From SHVO01 sp041905525 (GTDB taxonomy: Bacteria; Pseudomonadota; Alphaproteobacteria; Rhodospirillales; Rhodospirillaceae): a DNA stretch of 64,000 nt. Below, one piece after another: positions 51,664 through 60,722 of the stretch. The stretch spans positions 186,001-250,000 of the forward strand of contig JAYRKY010000001.1 in assembly GCA_041905525.1 (NCBI GenBank), read 5' to 3'. Both the position numbers and the translations under genes were made by a program. Numbering within the stretch: position 1 is the stretch's first letter; each line of letters begins with the position of its first letter. The notes under the pieces were generated by a model. That model was not told the origin of the DNA. It made no database searches and worked only from the letters and a program-made list of their open reading frames with translations.

Positions 51664-51694
51664 TTGACCTCAAGTCGACTTGAAGTCGTAGCAT
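51664..51694 (+). promoter_or_regulatory. MerR-type promoter with SoxR-box-like operator
   Basis: TTGACC at 51664-51669 and TAGCAT at 51689-51694 are separated by 19 bases, the long spacer diagnostic of MerR-activated promoters. The spacer contains a perfect palindrome TCAAGTCGACTTGA (51670-51683), extended to a 22-base dyad with a single mismatch (51666-51687). The sequence resembles the SoxR box CCTCAAGTTAACTTGAGG. It reads toward the DUF2938 gene and should also control the MerR gene on the other strand. Confidence 0.85.
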
Positions 51695-51719
51695 GCGCTC
51701 AGACTCGGAGTGATACAAT

Positions 51720-52220
51720 ATGAATGGCTCTACAAACCCGGCATTTCTCGCAGTCTTTATCGGCATCGGCGCGACGGCGGTCATGGACGTATGGGGGCTC
51801 GTCGCTGCCCGCTTTTTCAACTTTCCGGCGCCGAACTACGCCCTTGTCGGCCGATGGATCGGGCATATGGCATATGGACGGTTCCAGCATGACGCCATCG
51901 CAAAATCGGCCGCCATCAGGGCTGAGCGCATGATCGGCTGGGCTGCGCATTACGCGATCGGGATCGCTTTCGCAGCGCTCTTGGTGATCTTGTTCGGTCC
52001 CGCGTGGACGCGCGCGCCCACACTTTTTCCTGCCCTCTTGATCGGTATCGCGACGTTGGCCGCGCCTTTTCTTGTGATGCAACCGGGCATGGGCGCCGGT
52101 ATTGCGGCCTCCCGAACACCCGATCCGGCCCGTGCGCGCCTCCGCAGCGTCCTGACTCACCTCATGTTTGGTGCCGGCCTCTACGGCGCGGGCCTTGTCG
52201 CAGCCGCGGTGCTTCCATAA
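51720..52220 (+). CDS. DUF2938 family membrane protein
   Basis: The 166-residue protein has four predicted membrane segments with family features: GIGATAVMDVWGL at the start, NYALVGRWIGHM, ERMIGWAAHYAIGIAFA and MQPGMGAGIAASRTPDP. Function is unknown. A GGAGTG site precedes the ATG, and the MerR-type promoter lies 26 bases upstream of the start. It is followed by a tautomerase gene in the same orientation. Confidence 0.83.
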   Translation: MNGSTNPAFLAVFIGIGATAVMDVWGLVAARFFNFPAPNYALVGRWIGHMAYGRFQHDAIAKSAAIRAERMIGWAAHYAIGIAFAALLVILFGPAWTRAPTLFPALLIGIATLAAPFLVMQPGMGAGIAASRTPDPARARLRSVLTHLMFGAGLYGAGLVAAAVLP

Positions 52221-52254
52221 TCTGGCCGCCATTGCCAAGAATCAGGGACTGCAT

Positions 52255-52485
52255 ATGCCCCACATCGTCGTCAAAATGTTTCCGGGCCGGACCGCCGAGC
52301 AGAAGGCGCAGCTGGCGGAGGCGTTGACCCAGGCCATGATCGCGACGCTTCAGACACCTACCGAGGCGATTTCGGTCGGCATCGAAGATGTCGAAAAGCG
52401 CGATTGGATGGACACGGTGGCAAAGCCCGAAATTGCGGGCAAACCCGCCACCATCTTCAAGAAGCCGGGCTACGAGATTCCCTAA
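52255..52485 (+). CDS. 4-oxalocrotonate tautomerase family protein
   Basis: The 76-residue product begins MPHIVVKMFPGRT, so Pro becomes the N-terminal catalytic base after Met removal. The single beta-alpha-beta unit with helix AEQKAQLAEALTQAMIATL fits the 4-OT family. It probably catalyses enol-keto tautomerisation of an unknown compound. It is downstream of the DUF2938 gene in the MerR-controlled unit. The open frame begins at 52168, inside the DUF2938 gene, but the Pro-2 start decides for 52255. Confidence 0.86.
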   Translation: MPHIVVKMFPGRTAEQKAQLAEALTQAMIATLQTPTEAISVGIEDVEKRDWMDTVAKPEIAGKPATIFKKPGYEIP

Positions 52486-53753
52486 AGCTGCGTCCGGAAG
52501 CGGATCGCGATACTTTCGAGAATGCGTTTCGTCATCGGCCGGTGGGCCCAGCGCCGCGCGATGATCTTGCGCGACTGGGCAAGGTCGCGCTCCACATGCT
52601 CCAACTGCCGGCGCGCGAATTCCTCGTCGAAAATGTTGAGGTTGGCTTCGTCGTTGAGACGGAATGAGCGGTCGTCGAAATTGCACGATCCGACGGACGT
52701 CCAGCGCCCATCGACGACCATGATCTTGCAGTGAATCATGGTCGGTTCGTACTCGCTGATCTCAATCCCGGCTCCCAGAAGTTCCGCATAGAGGGCCTGA
52801 GAGGCCCAGCGGCCGAATTTCGCGTCCGTGTGTCGGTTAGGAACCAGAATACGAATTCGAACACCGCGCTTGCGTGCGGCGATCAAGGTCTTGATCGTGA
52901 GAGCGTCCGGCACGAAGTACGAATTCTCGATATCGATGGTCTTGGTCGCCGCGGCAATCGCAAGCAGCACCATCAGGTGCAAACTGGAGCTGCCGCCCTC
53001 GGGCGAGCTTGAGAACATCTGCGCATCCATAGACCCGGTGCGTTCCAGCGGCGGAAAATAGGTATCGCCATGGAGGACTTCTCCAGTCGCCTTGATCCAA
53101 TTGTCGACGAAGACCGCTTGCATCTGCGCCACCACCGGTCCGGTCACTTCGTAATGGGTGTCGCGCCAATGTTTCGGATCCTGGGCATGCCCGGTCCACT
53201 CCTGCCCGATTCCAAGACCGCCGGTGTAACCCACCCTGCCGTCGACGATGAGCAGCTTGCGGTGGGTGCGATTGTTCACCCGGCGCCAATGGTACCAGCC
53301 GAGTTCATGGTAGATGCGCACTTCGGCGCCGGCTTTCTTGGTCGTCTCCAGGAGACCCTTGTCCATGGAACGCGACCCGATCCAATCGAGGAGAATATGC
53401 ACGCGCACGCCACGTTTGGCGGCATCGGTCAAAGCCGTGCAGAACTCGCCGGCGATCCTGTCGCGGAAGATAAAGGATTCAAAGGTGATGCTGCTCGTTG
53501 CGCTTCGGATGGCCCCCAGCATCGCCGGAAAGGTCTCGTCGCCGTTCATCAGAATGCGCACATTGTTGCCCGGCAGAATGGCGGGCCCAAGGAGCACGCC
53601 GAGCGAGCGTCTGAAGTCGATGTCTGCGCTGGTGTAAAGCGTGCGGGGCCGCCGGGTCAGCCTCTTCTCCGCGGTGACAAGATTCGCCCCCACGAAGATC
53701 GCAAGGATCAGGATGGGGACGAACACGAGAATCCAGTAAATGGAAATCATCAT
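52482..53753 (-). CDS. Phospholipase D-family cardiolipin synthase-like protein
   Basis: The protein is about 423 residues. A single N-terminal membrane helix (YWILVFVPILILAIFVG) is followed by two PLD motifs, HRKLLIVDG and HCKIMVVDG, each with the downstream G-G/S and N residues (TGGLGIG; GSCNFDD). These are the marks of the ClsB-type cardiolipin synthases that transfer phosphatidyl groups. ATG 53753 or 53750 is chosen; the open frame upstream is shadow. It is divergent from a YbhN-like gene, the same neighbour as E. coli clsB. Confidence 0.83.
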   Translation of the reverse strand: MMISIYWILVFVPILILAIFVGANLVTAEKRLTRRPRTLYTSADIDFRRSLGVLLGPAILPGNNVRILMNGDETFPAMLGAIRSATSSITFESFIFRDRIAGEFCTALTDAAKRGVRVHILLDWIGSRSMDKGLLETTKKAGAEVRIYHELGWYHWRRVNNRTHRKLLIVDGRVGYTGGLGIGQEWTGHAQDPKHWRDTHYEVTGPVVAQMQAVFVDNWIKATGEVLHGDTYFPPLERTGSMDAQMFSSSPEGGSSSLHLMVLLAIAAATKTIDIENSYFVPDALTIKTLIAARKRGVRIRILVPNRHTDAKFGRWASQALYAELLGAGIEISEYEPTMIHCKIMVVDGRWTSVGSCNFDDRSFRLNDEANLNIFDEEFARRQLEHVERDLAQSRKIIARRWAHRPMTKRILESIAIRFRTQL

Positions 53754-53887
53754 CGCGAGCCCGCAGGCGCCGCGCGCATCACGTGAATTCCATCCCGCGA
53801 CCGGCAACCCCGTCGGGAGAAACAGAGGACAAAATCGTAGGAGGACCGCATCACAATCGCCGCGTATTCGTTGTGGCCCGAACAACG

Positions 53888-54874
53888 ATGGAGCGAGGGA
53901 ATTTGTCACGGACAAATGGTGCGGGCGTCGGCAAGGACGGTCGCAAGAAAAAATATCTTAAGAAGGTCTCCGTTCTCATCCCCGTCGTCATGCTCCCGCT
54001 CGGAGTTTGGTTGGGATACCGCACCTTTCAGGATCGGACCCTCGCGGAAGTCTGGCAGGCCCTCGTCGATCTACCGTCGGCGCGCCTCGCGCTGGCCTTC
54101 CTTTGTGCGGCGTGCAGTTACGTGTGTCTGACCGGCTTCGATACTCTGGCGATCCGCACGCTGGGTAAGCGCGTCGCCTATCCCAAGATCGCGCTGACCT
54201 CGTTCATCAGCCTCGGCATCGGCCATACGGTCGGGGTCGCCGTGCTGAGCAGCGGCGCACTCCGTTATAGGCTCTACTCCGGCTTTGGCCTCAGTGCCGG
54301 CGATGTGGGAAAGCTCATTCTCATGTGTGCGATCACCGTCGGTCTCGGATTGATTGGGTTGGGTGGCCTAAGTCTGCTTCTCAATCCGAAGCTCGACTTG
54401 GGAGAGCTCAACATTTCTCCCGGGCTTGCCCGCGGGATTGGGGGCATCTGCCTCCTTCTGTTGGTTCTTTATGTCTTCGCGGCGTGGCGGCGGAAGACGC
54501 CGCTTCAGATCCGGGGGCATGAAGTCCGACTGCCGGATGCAAAGATTGCAATGGCCCAAGTCGTTTTGGGCACGGTCAATTTCGCGTTTGTTGCGGCGAC
54601 CCTCTATCAGCTTCTGGCGGGCGCGGCGTCGTACGGGGATACCGTTGCGTCCTATGTGATCGCCAATATCTCAGCATTGGTCAGCCACGTGCCTGGCGGC
54701 ATCGGTGTGTTGGAGTATGTGATTTCCAAACTCGTCGGCCAGGGTAATGTCCTGAGCGCGCTGATCGCGTTCCGGATCATTTATTTTCTTATTCCGCTCA
54801 TTCTTGCGATCACGCTGCTGATCGCGACGGAAATCTATCGGTGGCGCCGCAAGGGCGCGCGTGAATCGCGGTGA
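53888..54874 (+). CDS. YbhN/UPF0104-like (LPG synthase TM region) membrane protein
   Basis: The protein of 328 residues has about eight membrane helices and motifs of the lysylphosphatidylglycerol synthase transmembrane (UPF0104/YbhN) family: SFISLGIGHTVGVAVLSSGALRYRLY and SHVPGGIGVLEYV. YbhN proteins are candidate lipid transporters, and the genes are often next to cardiolipin synthase. The start is uncertain: ATG 53888, GTG 53873 and ATG 53783 are all in frame, and no ribosome site is decisive. Confidence 0.8.
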   Translation: MERGNLSRTNGAGVGKDGRKKKYLKKVSVLIPVVMLPLGVWLGYRTFQDRTLAEVWQALVDLPSARLALAFLCAACSYVCLTGFDTLAIRTLGKRVAYPKIALTSFISLGIGHTVGVAVLSSGALRYRLYSGFGLSAGDVGKLILMCAITVGLGLIGLGGLSLLLNPKLDLGELNISPGLARGIGGICLLLLVLYVFAAWRRKTPLQIRGHEVRLPDAKIAMAQVVLGTVNFAFVAATLYQLLAGAASYGDTVASYVIANISALVSHVPGGIGVLEYVISKLVGQGNVLSALIAFRIIYFLIPLILAITLLIATEIYRWRRKGARESR

Positions 54875-54892
54875 GTCTTGCCCGGAGGAGGT

Positions 54893-55753
54893 TCAATCGT
54901 CGGATTTTCCGCGGCGAATCTCGCTCACAAGAACACCTGCGATGACGAGCGCACCGCCGATCCAACCGATCAGCCCAAGACGTTCGCCGGCCGCAAGGCC
55001 GATCAGTCCCGCCCAGACCGGCTCCGTCGAATAAATAATGGTGGCGCGCGCAGGGCTCACAATTTTTTGAGCCCAATTCATCGTGAGTTGGATGATGGAG
55101 CTGGCAAGACCCAACGCCGCCGCGACGGCCAACAGTGGCCACGGGAGATCAGCCGGCAGGCTTTCGCCGAATACCGGTATCAGGGCGAAGGCCAGGAAAG
55201 ATGTTACAGCGAGCTGTACGGCCGTCACGCGCCGCGCGTCGACCTTCGGCGCAAAATAGCCGATGAGCAAGATCTCCGCGGCGAACACGAAGGCGCTAAG
55301 CAAGGTCATGAACTCGCCGCGCCCGAGGTTTTCCAATCCCGTTCCGCGCGAGCCGATCAAGGTCATGCCGAAGAAGGCCAATCCGACCGCGAGCCACGTG
55401 GTGAGTCCTGGCGGGCGGCGCAGCACGATCCACTGCAATAGCGGGACAATAGGTACATATAACGCGGTAATGAACGCGGACTCGGAACTGAGGACGTGCT
55501 TCAAGCCTTCCGATTGAAGGGTGTAACCTGCGCAGATCGCCACGCCGATGGCGCAGCCGGCGATGATCTCGCCGCGGGTGATGCGCGCAAGGCTGCGTCC
55601 GGCGACAACGAAAGCGATTGTGGCTGCGATCGCGAACCGCAGTCCGACAAAGAAGAGCGGGCCTGACAACCCCATGGCGAATTGGACGGCCAGGAACGTA
55701 CCGCCCCACACCATCGTCACGGCGAGCAGCGCCGCCTCGGCACGCAAACGCAA
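54893..55753 (-). CDS. EamA/DMT-family transporter
   Basis: The 286-residue protein has ten predicted helices in two repeats of the EamA domain: MVWGGTFLAVQFAM and GLRFAIAATIAFVV, then FVFAAEILLIGYFAPK and ARATIIYSTEPVWAGLIG. These are exporters of metabolites, amino acids or purines; the substrate is unknown. It starts at TTG 55753, with GGGGG about 8 bases upstream. It converges with the YbhN-like gene and is followed, on the same strand upstream, by a glyoxalase-fold gene 24 bases away. Confidence 0.84.
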   Translation of the reverse strand: MRLRAEAALLAVTMVWGGTFLAVQFAMGLSGPLFFVGLRFAIAATIAFVVAGRSLARITRGEIIAGCAIGVAICAGYTLQSEGLKHVLSSESAFITALYVPIVPLLQWIVLRRPPGLTTWLAVGLAFFGMTLIGSRGTGLENLGRGEFMTLLSAFVFAAEILLIGYFAPKVDARRVTAVQLAVTSFLAFALIPVFGESLPADLPWPLLAVAAALGLASSIIQLTMNWAQKIVSPARATIIYSTEPVWAGLIGLAAGERLGLIGWIGGALVIAGVLVSEIRRGKSDD

Positions 55754-55777
55754 AATGAGTCCCCCCGGATGGTCCGG

Positions 55778-56206
55778 CTAGAAGGTGATCTTCACCGACG
55801 TGGCCGAGCGCTGTGCGGGGCCGTGATACACCGCTTCGATATTGTTGCCATCAGGGTCGGCGACAAAAGCGGCGTAATAGCCGGGATGGTAGGGGCGCTC
55901 GCCGGGTGGACCGTTGTCGCGTCCGCCGGCCGCGGTCGCAGCGGCGTGGAACGCGTCGACCTGACCCCGATCCATCGCCTGGAAGGCCAGATGCACCCGG
56001 CCGGTCAATTCCCCCTGCGCCGCTCGGCTGTCCTTACTGGAGATGAACAACTCGTCCGCCCAGAAAAAGTCCGGGCCCTCGCCGCCAATCTCGAGCCCGA
56101 GGGCCTTCAGGGCGGCTTCGTAGAATCGGCGGCTCGCGGCCAAGTCGCGCACCACCAGTTGAAGATGATCGATCAAGCGGCCGCGGTGCAGTTCATGGGC
56201 TTCCAT
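55778..56206 (-). CDS. VOC (glyoxalase/dioxygenase fold) family protein
   Basis: The 142-residue protein has the vicinal-oxygen-chelate fold: DHLQLVVRDLAASRRFYEAALKALGLE and HPGYYAAFVADPDGNNIEAVYH. Possible metal ligands are His14, His72 and Glu133. The small size allows either isomerase or dioxygenase chemistry. It is 24 bases upstream of the EamA gene, on the same strand, and likely co-transcribed. Confidence 0.83.
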   Translation of the reverse strand: MEAHELHRGRLIDHLQLVVRDLAASRRFYEAALKALGLEIGGEGPDFFWADELFISSKDSRAAQGELTGRVHLAFQAMDRGQVDAFHAAATAAGGRDNGPPGERPYHPGYYAAFVADPDGNNIEAVYHGPAQRSATSVKITF

Positions 56207-56404
56207 TTTTGACTCCTCCGGTATTCACGAAATCACCAACACCTTGTCGTCTCATGCGAATTCGTCGCTATTCCTGCCATCGAGAATGTTGCCCGGCGGC
56301 ACCACTTTACATTGAGAAGGTGTAATTCGCCCGGTTCACGCTGGCGTGAGTTCCGCCCCCCTTATATAAAGTGCCCGGGGTCGCGGCGTTGGGCGGAAAG
56401 TGTA

Positions 56405-57583
56405 ATGACAAACATGTCCAAAGGGCCGCAGGAGGCTGCGCGTGGCGTAGTGCCTCCTTTCTCGTCGACTTCTTCTATTGAACCGCAAACACTGGCCGGT
56501 GTTCCGCGCCGGTATGTCATTGCCGGTGGGCTGATCGCGGCTCTGGTGATCGTCGGCGCCGCCGTCGCCATGCGATTCAGAGCGCCGCCGCCGACGGCCA
56601 ACGCCGGCCCGCCGCCGGTGCTCACGGTCACCTCCGCCAGTCCGCGCACCGTCACGTGGGCGGATACCATCGAAATCTCGGGCGCGATCGTGCCCTGGCA
56701 GGAAGCGATCATCGGCCCGCAAATCTCCGGGCCGCAGATCACGGAAGTCCTGGCCGAGGTCGGCGATCAGGTCAAAAAGGGCGAAGTTCTAGCGCGCCTG
56801 GACAAAGCGCTGCTGCGCGCCGACGAGGCCGTCCTGCTGGCGTCATTCGAGCAGGCGGACGCCAATTATCAGCGCGCGGTCGCGCTGAAGGAACGGGGGT
56901 TTATCAGCGAGCAGAACATCCTGTCGCTTGAAACCCAAATGAAGACGACGCGGGCTCAGCTCGAAGCGAAGCGCGTTCAACTCCGCTATGCCGATATCGT
57001 GGCGCCCGACGATGGTGTGATCAGCGCCCGGAATGCGACGCTCGGCGCCATCGCTTCGCCCAGTCAGGAACTCTTTCGGCTCATTCGTCAGAACCGCCTT
57101 GAGTGGCGCGGTGAACTTTCGGCGCGTCACCTGACGGAAGTGAAGGCCGGTCAGGACGTACGTCTGACGCTACCGTCCGGGGGCGAAGCGACGGCGAAGG
57201 TGCGTCAAAGCGCGCCGGCGCTTAGCGCGGATGCGCGCCTCGGTACCGTCTATGCCGATCTCGCGCCGGGATCGGAAGCCCATGCGGGCATGTATGCGAC
57301 AGGCAAGATCATTATCGATCAGCGGCCGGCGCTGGTGGTGCCTTCCGAGGGCGTGATTTTGCGCGACGGCCGCACCTATGTGCTCCAGCTGGAAGAGGAC
57401 GGTGACGTATCGAAGGTCACGATGCGCGCCGTCGAGACCGGTCGCCGTGAGGGATCCGAAGTCGAGGTCGTGAGCGGTCTGGAACCGACGGCGCGCATCG
57501 CGGTCCGCGGCGCAGGTTTCCTCAACGATGGCGACCACGTGCGACTATCCGAAGGACCTAAACCCGCCCCAGTTTCGAAGTAG
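56405..57583 (+). CDS. RND efflux periplasmic adaptor (membrane fusion protein)
   Basis: The 392-residue protein has an N-terminal membrane anchor (YVIAGGLIAALVIVGAAVAM), followed by the split biotinyl-lipoyl domain (ISGAIVPWQEAIIGPQISG and LRYADIVAPDDGVISA), an alpha-hairpin and a beta-barrel with VVPSEGVIL. This is the HlyD/AcrA-type adaptor for the RND pump that begins 11 bases downstream. ATG 56405 is chosen with GGCGGA upstream; ATG 56414 is an alternative. No outer-membrane channel gene is adjacent. Confidence 0.92.
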   Translation: MTNMSKGPQEAARGVVPPFSSTSSIEPQTLAGVPRRYVIAGGLIAALVIVGAAVAMRFRAPPPTANAGPPPVLTVTSASPRTVTWADTIEISGAIVPWQEAIIGPQISGPQITEVLAEVGDQVKKGEVLARLDKALLRADEAVLLASFEQADANYQRAVALKERGFISEQNILSLETQMKTTRAQLEAKRVQLRYADIVAPDDGVISARNATLGAIASPSQELFRLIRQNRLEWRGELSARHLTEVKAGQDVRLTLPSGGEATAKVRQSAPALSADARLGTVYADLAPGSEAHAGMYATGKIIIDQRPALVVPSEGVILRDGRTYVLQLEEDGDVSKVTMRAVETGRREGSEVEVVSGLEPTARIAVRGAGFLNDGDHVRLSEGPKPAPVSK

Positions 57584-57594
57584 GGGAGGCATCC

Positions 57595-60500
57595 ATGAAC
57601 TTTGCTACATGGTCGATCCGGAACCCGGTTCCCACGATTCTCCTCTTTGCGCTGCTGTCCTTTGCCGGCTTGTATGGCTTTGGCCGTCTACCCATCCAGA
57701 ACTTTCCCGACATCGATTTGCCCGCGGTGAACGTGACGCTGTCGCTGCCGGGCGCGGCGCCGGCGCAACTCGAGACCGAGGTCGCCCGCCGGGTGGAAGA
57801 CTCTCTCGCAACCCTGCAGGGGCTGCGACATCTGCGCACCACCATCACCACGGGGCGCGTCAGCATCAATGTTGAGTTTGAACTCAACAAGAACCTGTCG
57901 GACGCGGTCACTGAGACGAAGAACGCGGTGGATCAGGCGCGCGGCGATATCCCGAGCGATGTGATGCCGCCCGTTATCACGGCGCAGCAGATTCAGGGCG
58001 GTCCGACAGCGGGTTACGCCGTATCGTCGACCCGGCTCGATGAAGAGGCCTTGTCCTGGTACGTCGACGATACGTTGGCCCGCGCCGTTCTCGCCGTTCC
58101 CGGCGTCGGCCGTGTGGAGCGCATCGGCGGCGTGCAGCGCGAGGTGACGGTTCAGATCGATCCGGTGCGCATGGCCGGTCTTGGGATTACGGCGGCGCAG
58201 GTCTCTCGCGCCTTGCGCCAGGTCCAGCAAGAATCCTCGGGTGGGCGTGCTCAGATTGGCGGCGGCGAACAAGCGGTTCGCACCATCGCGCTGGCGCGCC
58301 AAGCCGCCGAACTCGCAGCCCTGCCGATCGTGCTGCCCAACGGGCGCAGCGTACGTCTCGACGAGGTGGCGACTATTACCGACGGCTCCGGCGAGCGCAC
58401 CCAGGCGGCGCGCCTCAATGGTAAGCCGGCCGTCGGATTTCGCGTCTACCGCTCACGCGGCTCCGATGAAGTGGCGATGTCGCAAGGGGTAAAGCGGGCC
58501 GTGGAGGCGCTTACCGCCGCCGATCCGACGCTGACGGCCATCAAGGTCTTCGACAACACCGAGTTCACCTCGGCTCAATATAAAGGCTCGATGCAGCTCC
58601 TGTTCGAGGGGGCCATCCTTGCCATCATCGTTGTGTGGCTGTTCCTGCGCGATTGGCGCGCCACCTTGATCTCGGCGGCCGCGTTGCCGTTATCGATCCT
58701 GCCCGCGTTCGCGGCCATGCATTGGCTCGGCTACTCGCTCAACACCATCACGTTGCTGGCGCTCGCTGTGATTGTCGGCATTCTGGTCGACGATGCGATT
58801 GTGGAAATCGAGAACGTCGAGCGACATATTCATCAAGGTAAGCCCGTCAAGGAAGCAACAGCCGATGCGGTGAACGAGATCGCGCTGGCCGTTATCGCCA
58901 CCACGATGACGCTGGTCGTGGTGTTCTTGCCGACGGCGCTGATGAGCGGCGTGCCGGGGCTGGTGTTCCAGCAATTCGGTTGGACCGTGGTCATTGCCGT
59001 GCTGGCGTCGCTTCTCGTCGCGCGCATGTTGACGCCGATGCTCGCGGCCCGTTTCCTGAAGGCGAAACATAAGCCGGAAGAGCATGACGGTCCGCTCACG
59101 CGCCGCTATGTGCGGGCCGTGGAATGGTGCCTCCATCACCGCAAAACGACCCTCGCGGGGGCCCTAGCCTTCTTCATCGGCTCGCTGGCGCTTCTGCCGT
59201 TCATACCATCGGGCTTCATCCCGCAAGGGGACGCCGGCATCACCAGCATCCGTGTGGAACTTCCTCCCGGCAGCAACCTGCAGCGGACGCTCGAAACCAG
59301 TGAGCAGGTACGCGCCGTTCTTCAGAACATCGAGGGCGTGAAGGATACTTTCACCGTCATCGGCGGCGGCACCTTCGGCAACGGCTCCGGCGAAGTACGC
59401 CGCGGCAATATCCTTGTGGTGTTGACGCCGCGGGGCGAGCGCCCGGTGCAGAAGATCGTCGAGCGGACGATCCGCAAAGCCTTGTTGCAGGTCCCTGGCG
59501 CGAAGTTCGACATTGGCTTCGGCGGACAGGGCGAAAAGCTTCAGCTCACTTTGACCAGCGCGGACCGGAACGCGCTCATTTCCAGCACCCGCACCCTTGA
59601 GCGCGAACTGCGTGGTATCGGCTCCCTGTCGAACGTTAACTCCACGGCCAATCTCGAGCGCCCGGAGATCGTGGTTCGCCCGAATCTCGAACTGGCCGCG
59701 GAACGCGGTGTGACGGCGGCGGCCATCGGCGAGACCTTGCGCACCGCGACGGCCGGAGACTTCGATCCTCAGGTGGCGAAGCTCAATCTCGATACCCGGC
59801 AGATTTACATTCGGGTTCGGATGCCGGACGAAGCGCGCACCGACCTGAATACGATCGCGAACCTGCGCGTTCCGGCGCGCGGCGGACTTGTGCCCCTCTC
59901 CAGCGTGGCCGACATCACCCTGGAGAACGGCCCCATCCAGATCGATCGCTACGATAGATCGCGTTATGTCAACGTGACGGCTGATCTGAACGGCATGCCT
60001 CTGGGCGCGGCGTTGAAGCAGGCGATGGACTCGCCGGCGATCAAGACTTTGCCTGACAGCGTCCGTCTCATTCGGACCGGCGACGCGGAATTCGTCAGCG
60101 AGCTGTTCCGCGGTTTCAACATCGCGATGATCACCGGCGTGATTTGTATCTTCTGCGTGCTGGTGCTTCTGTTCCGCGACTTCCTGCAACCCATCACCAT
60201 CCTCTCGGCGATCCCTCTCTGCGCCGGCGGGGCTTTCATTGCGCTCTTGATCGGCCGGATCGAGCTTGGCCTTCCGGCCATGATCGGGCTTGTGACCCTG
60301 ATGGGAATCGTCACGAAGAACTCGATTCTGCTGGTCGATTACGCGGTGATGGGAATCAAGGATCAGGGGCTCCCGATCCAGGCGGCGCTTCTGGAGGCCT
60401 GCCGTAAACGCGCCCGTCCAATCGTCATGACCACGGTCGCGATGATCGCGGGAATGACGCCGATTGCATTGGGTCTGGGTGAGGATTCGAGTTTCCGCCA

Positions 60501-60687
60501 GCCGATGGCGGTGGCCGTTATCGGCGGTCTGATCACGTCGACGGCCCTGAGCCTGCTCGTCGTGCCGGTCGTGTTTGTCTATATCGACCGCTTCGAAACC
60601 TGGATGGGCCGGATGCGGCGGCGGTTCTCAAGTGCGCCGCCCACGACGTCTGTCGGTGCGGCGCCGTCGTCGCACCCCGCCGAATAG
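57595..60687 (+). CDS. RND family efflux transporter permease
   Basis: The inner-membrane pump has 1030 residues, the normal size. Start MNFATWSIRNPVPTILLFALL is followed by porter domains, the helix-4 motif GILVDDAIVEIENVER with the proton-relay aspartates, and a duplicated half ending in MGIVTKNSILLVDYA and GGLITSTALSLLVVPV. RND pumps export a wide range of lipophilic or toxic compounds using the proton gradient. The substrate cannot be assigned. GGGGAGG lies 6 bases before the ATG. It is co-transcribed with the adaptor. Confidence 0.95.
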   Translation: MNFATWSIRNPVPTILLFALLSFAGLYGFGRLPIQNFPDIDLPAVNVTLSLPGAAPAQLETEVARRVEDSLATLQGLRHLRTTITTGRVSINVEFELNKNLSDAVTETKNAVDQARGDIPSDVMPPVITAQQIQGGPTAGYAVSSTRLDEEALSWYVDDTLARAVLAVPGVGRVERIGGVQREVTVQIDPVRMAGLGITAAQVSRALRQVQQESSGGRAQIGGGEQAVRTIALARQAAELAALPIVLPNGRSVRLDEVATITDGSGERTQAARLNGKPAVGFRVYRSRGSDEVAMSQGVKRAVEALTAADPTLTAIKVFDNTEFTSAQYKGSMQLLFEGAILAIIVVWLFLRDWRATLISAAALPLSILPAFAAMHWLGYSLNTITLLALAVIVGILVDDAIVEIENVERHIHQGKPVKEATADAVNEIALAVIATTMTLVVVFLPTALMSGVPGLVFQQFGWTVVIAVLASLLVARMLTPMLAARFLKAKHKPEEHDGPLTRRYVRAVEWCLHHRKTTLAGALAFFIGSLALLPFIPSGFIPQGDAGITSIRVELPPGSNLQRTLETSEQVRAVLQNIEGVKDTFTVIGGGTFGNGSGEVRRGNILVVLTPRGERPVQKIVERTIRKALLQVPGAKFDIGFGGQGEKLQLTLTSADRNALISSTRTLERELRGIGSLSNVNSTANLERPEIVVRPNLELAAERGVTAAAIGETLRTATAGDFDPQVAKLNLDTRQIYIRVRMPDEARTDLNTIANLRVPARGGLVPLSSVADITLENGPIQIDRYDRSRYVNVTADLNGMPLGAALKQAMDSPAIKTLPDSVRLIRTGDAEFVSELFRGFNIAMITGVICIFCVLVLLFRDFLQPITILSAIPLCAGGAFIALLIGRIELGLPAMIGLVTLMGIVTKNSILLVDYAVMGIKDQGLPIQAALLEACRKRARPIVMTTVAMIAGMTPIALGLGEDSSFRQPMAVAVIGGLITSTALSLLVVPVVFVYIDRFETWMGRMRRRFSSAPPTTSVGAAPSSHPAE

Positions 60688-60688
60688 C

Positions 60689-60722
60689 CTAGGCGCTCAC
60701 TCCCCCTAGGCGCTCACTTCCG
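60689..60722. repeat. Near-tandem duplication over the maiA stop codon
   Basis: CCTAGGCGCTCACT occurs twice, at 60689-60702 and 60708-60721, separated by CCCCC. The second copy encodes the last codons and stop of maiA on the minus strand; the first copy repeats them downstream of the stop. Confidence 0.6.
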
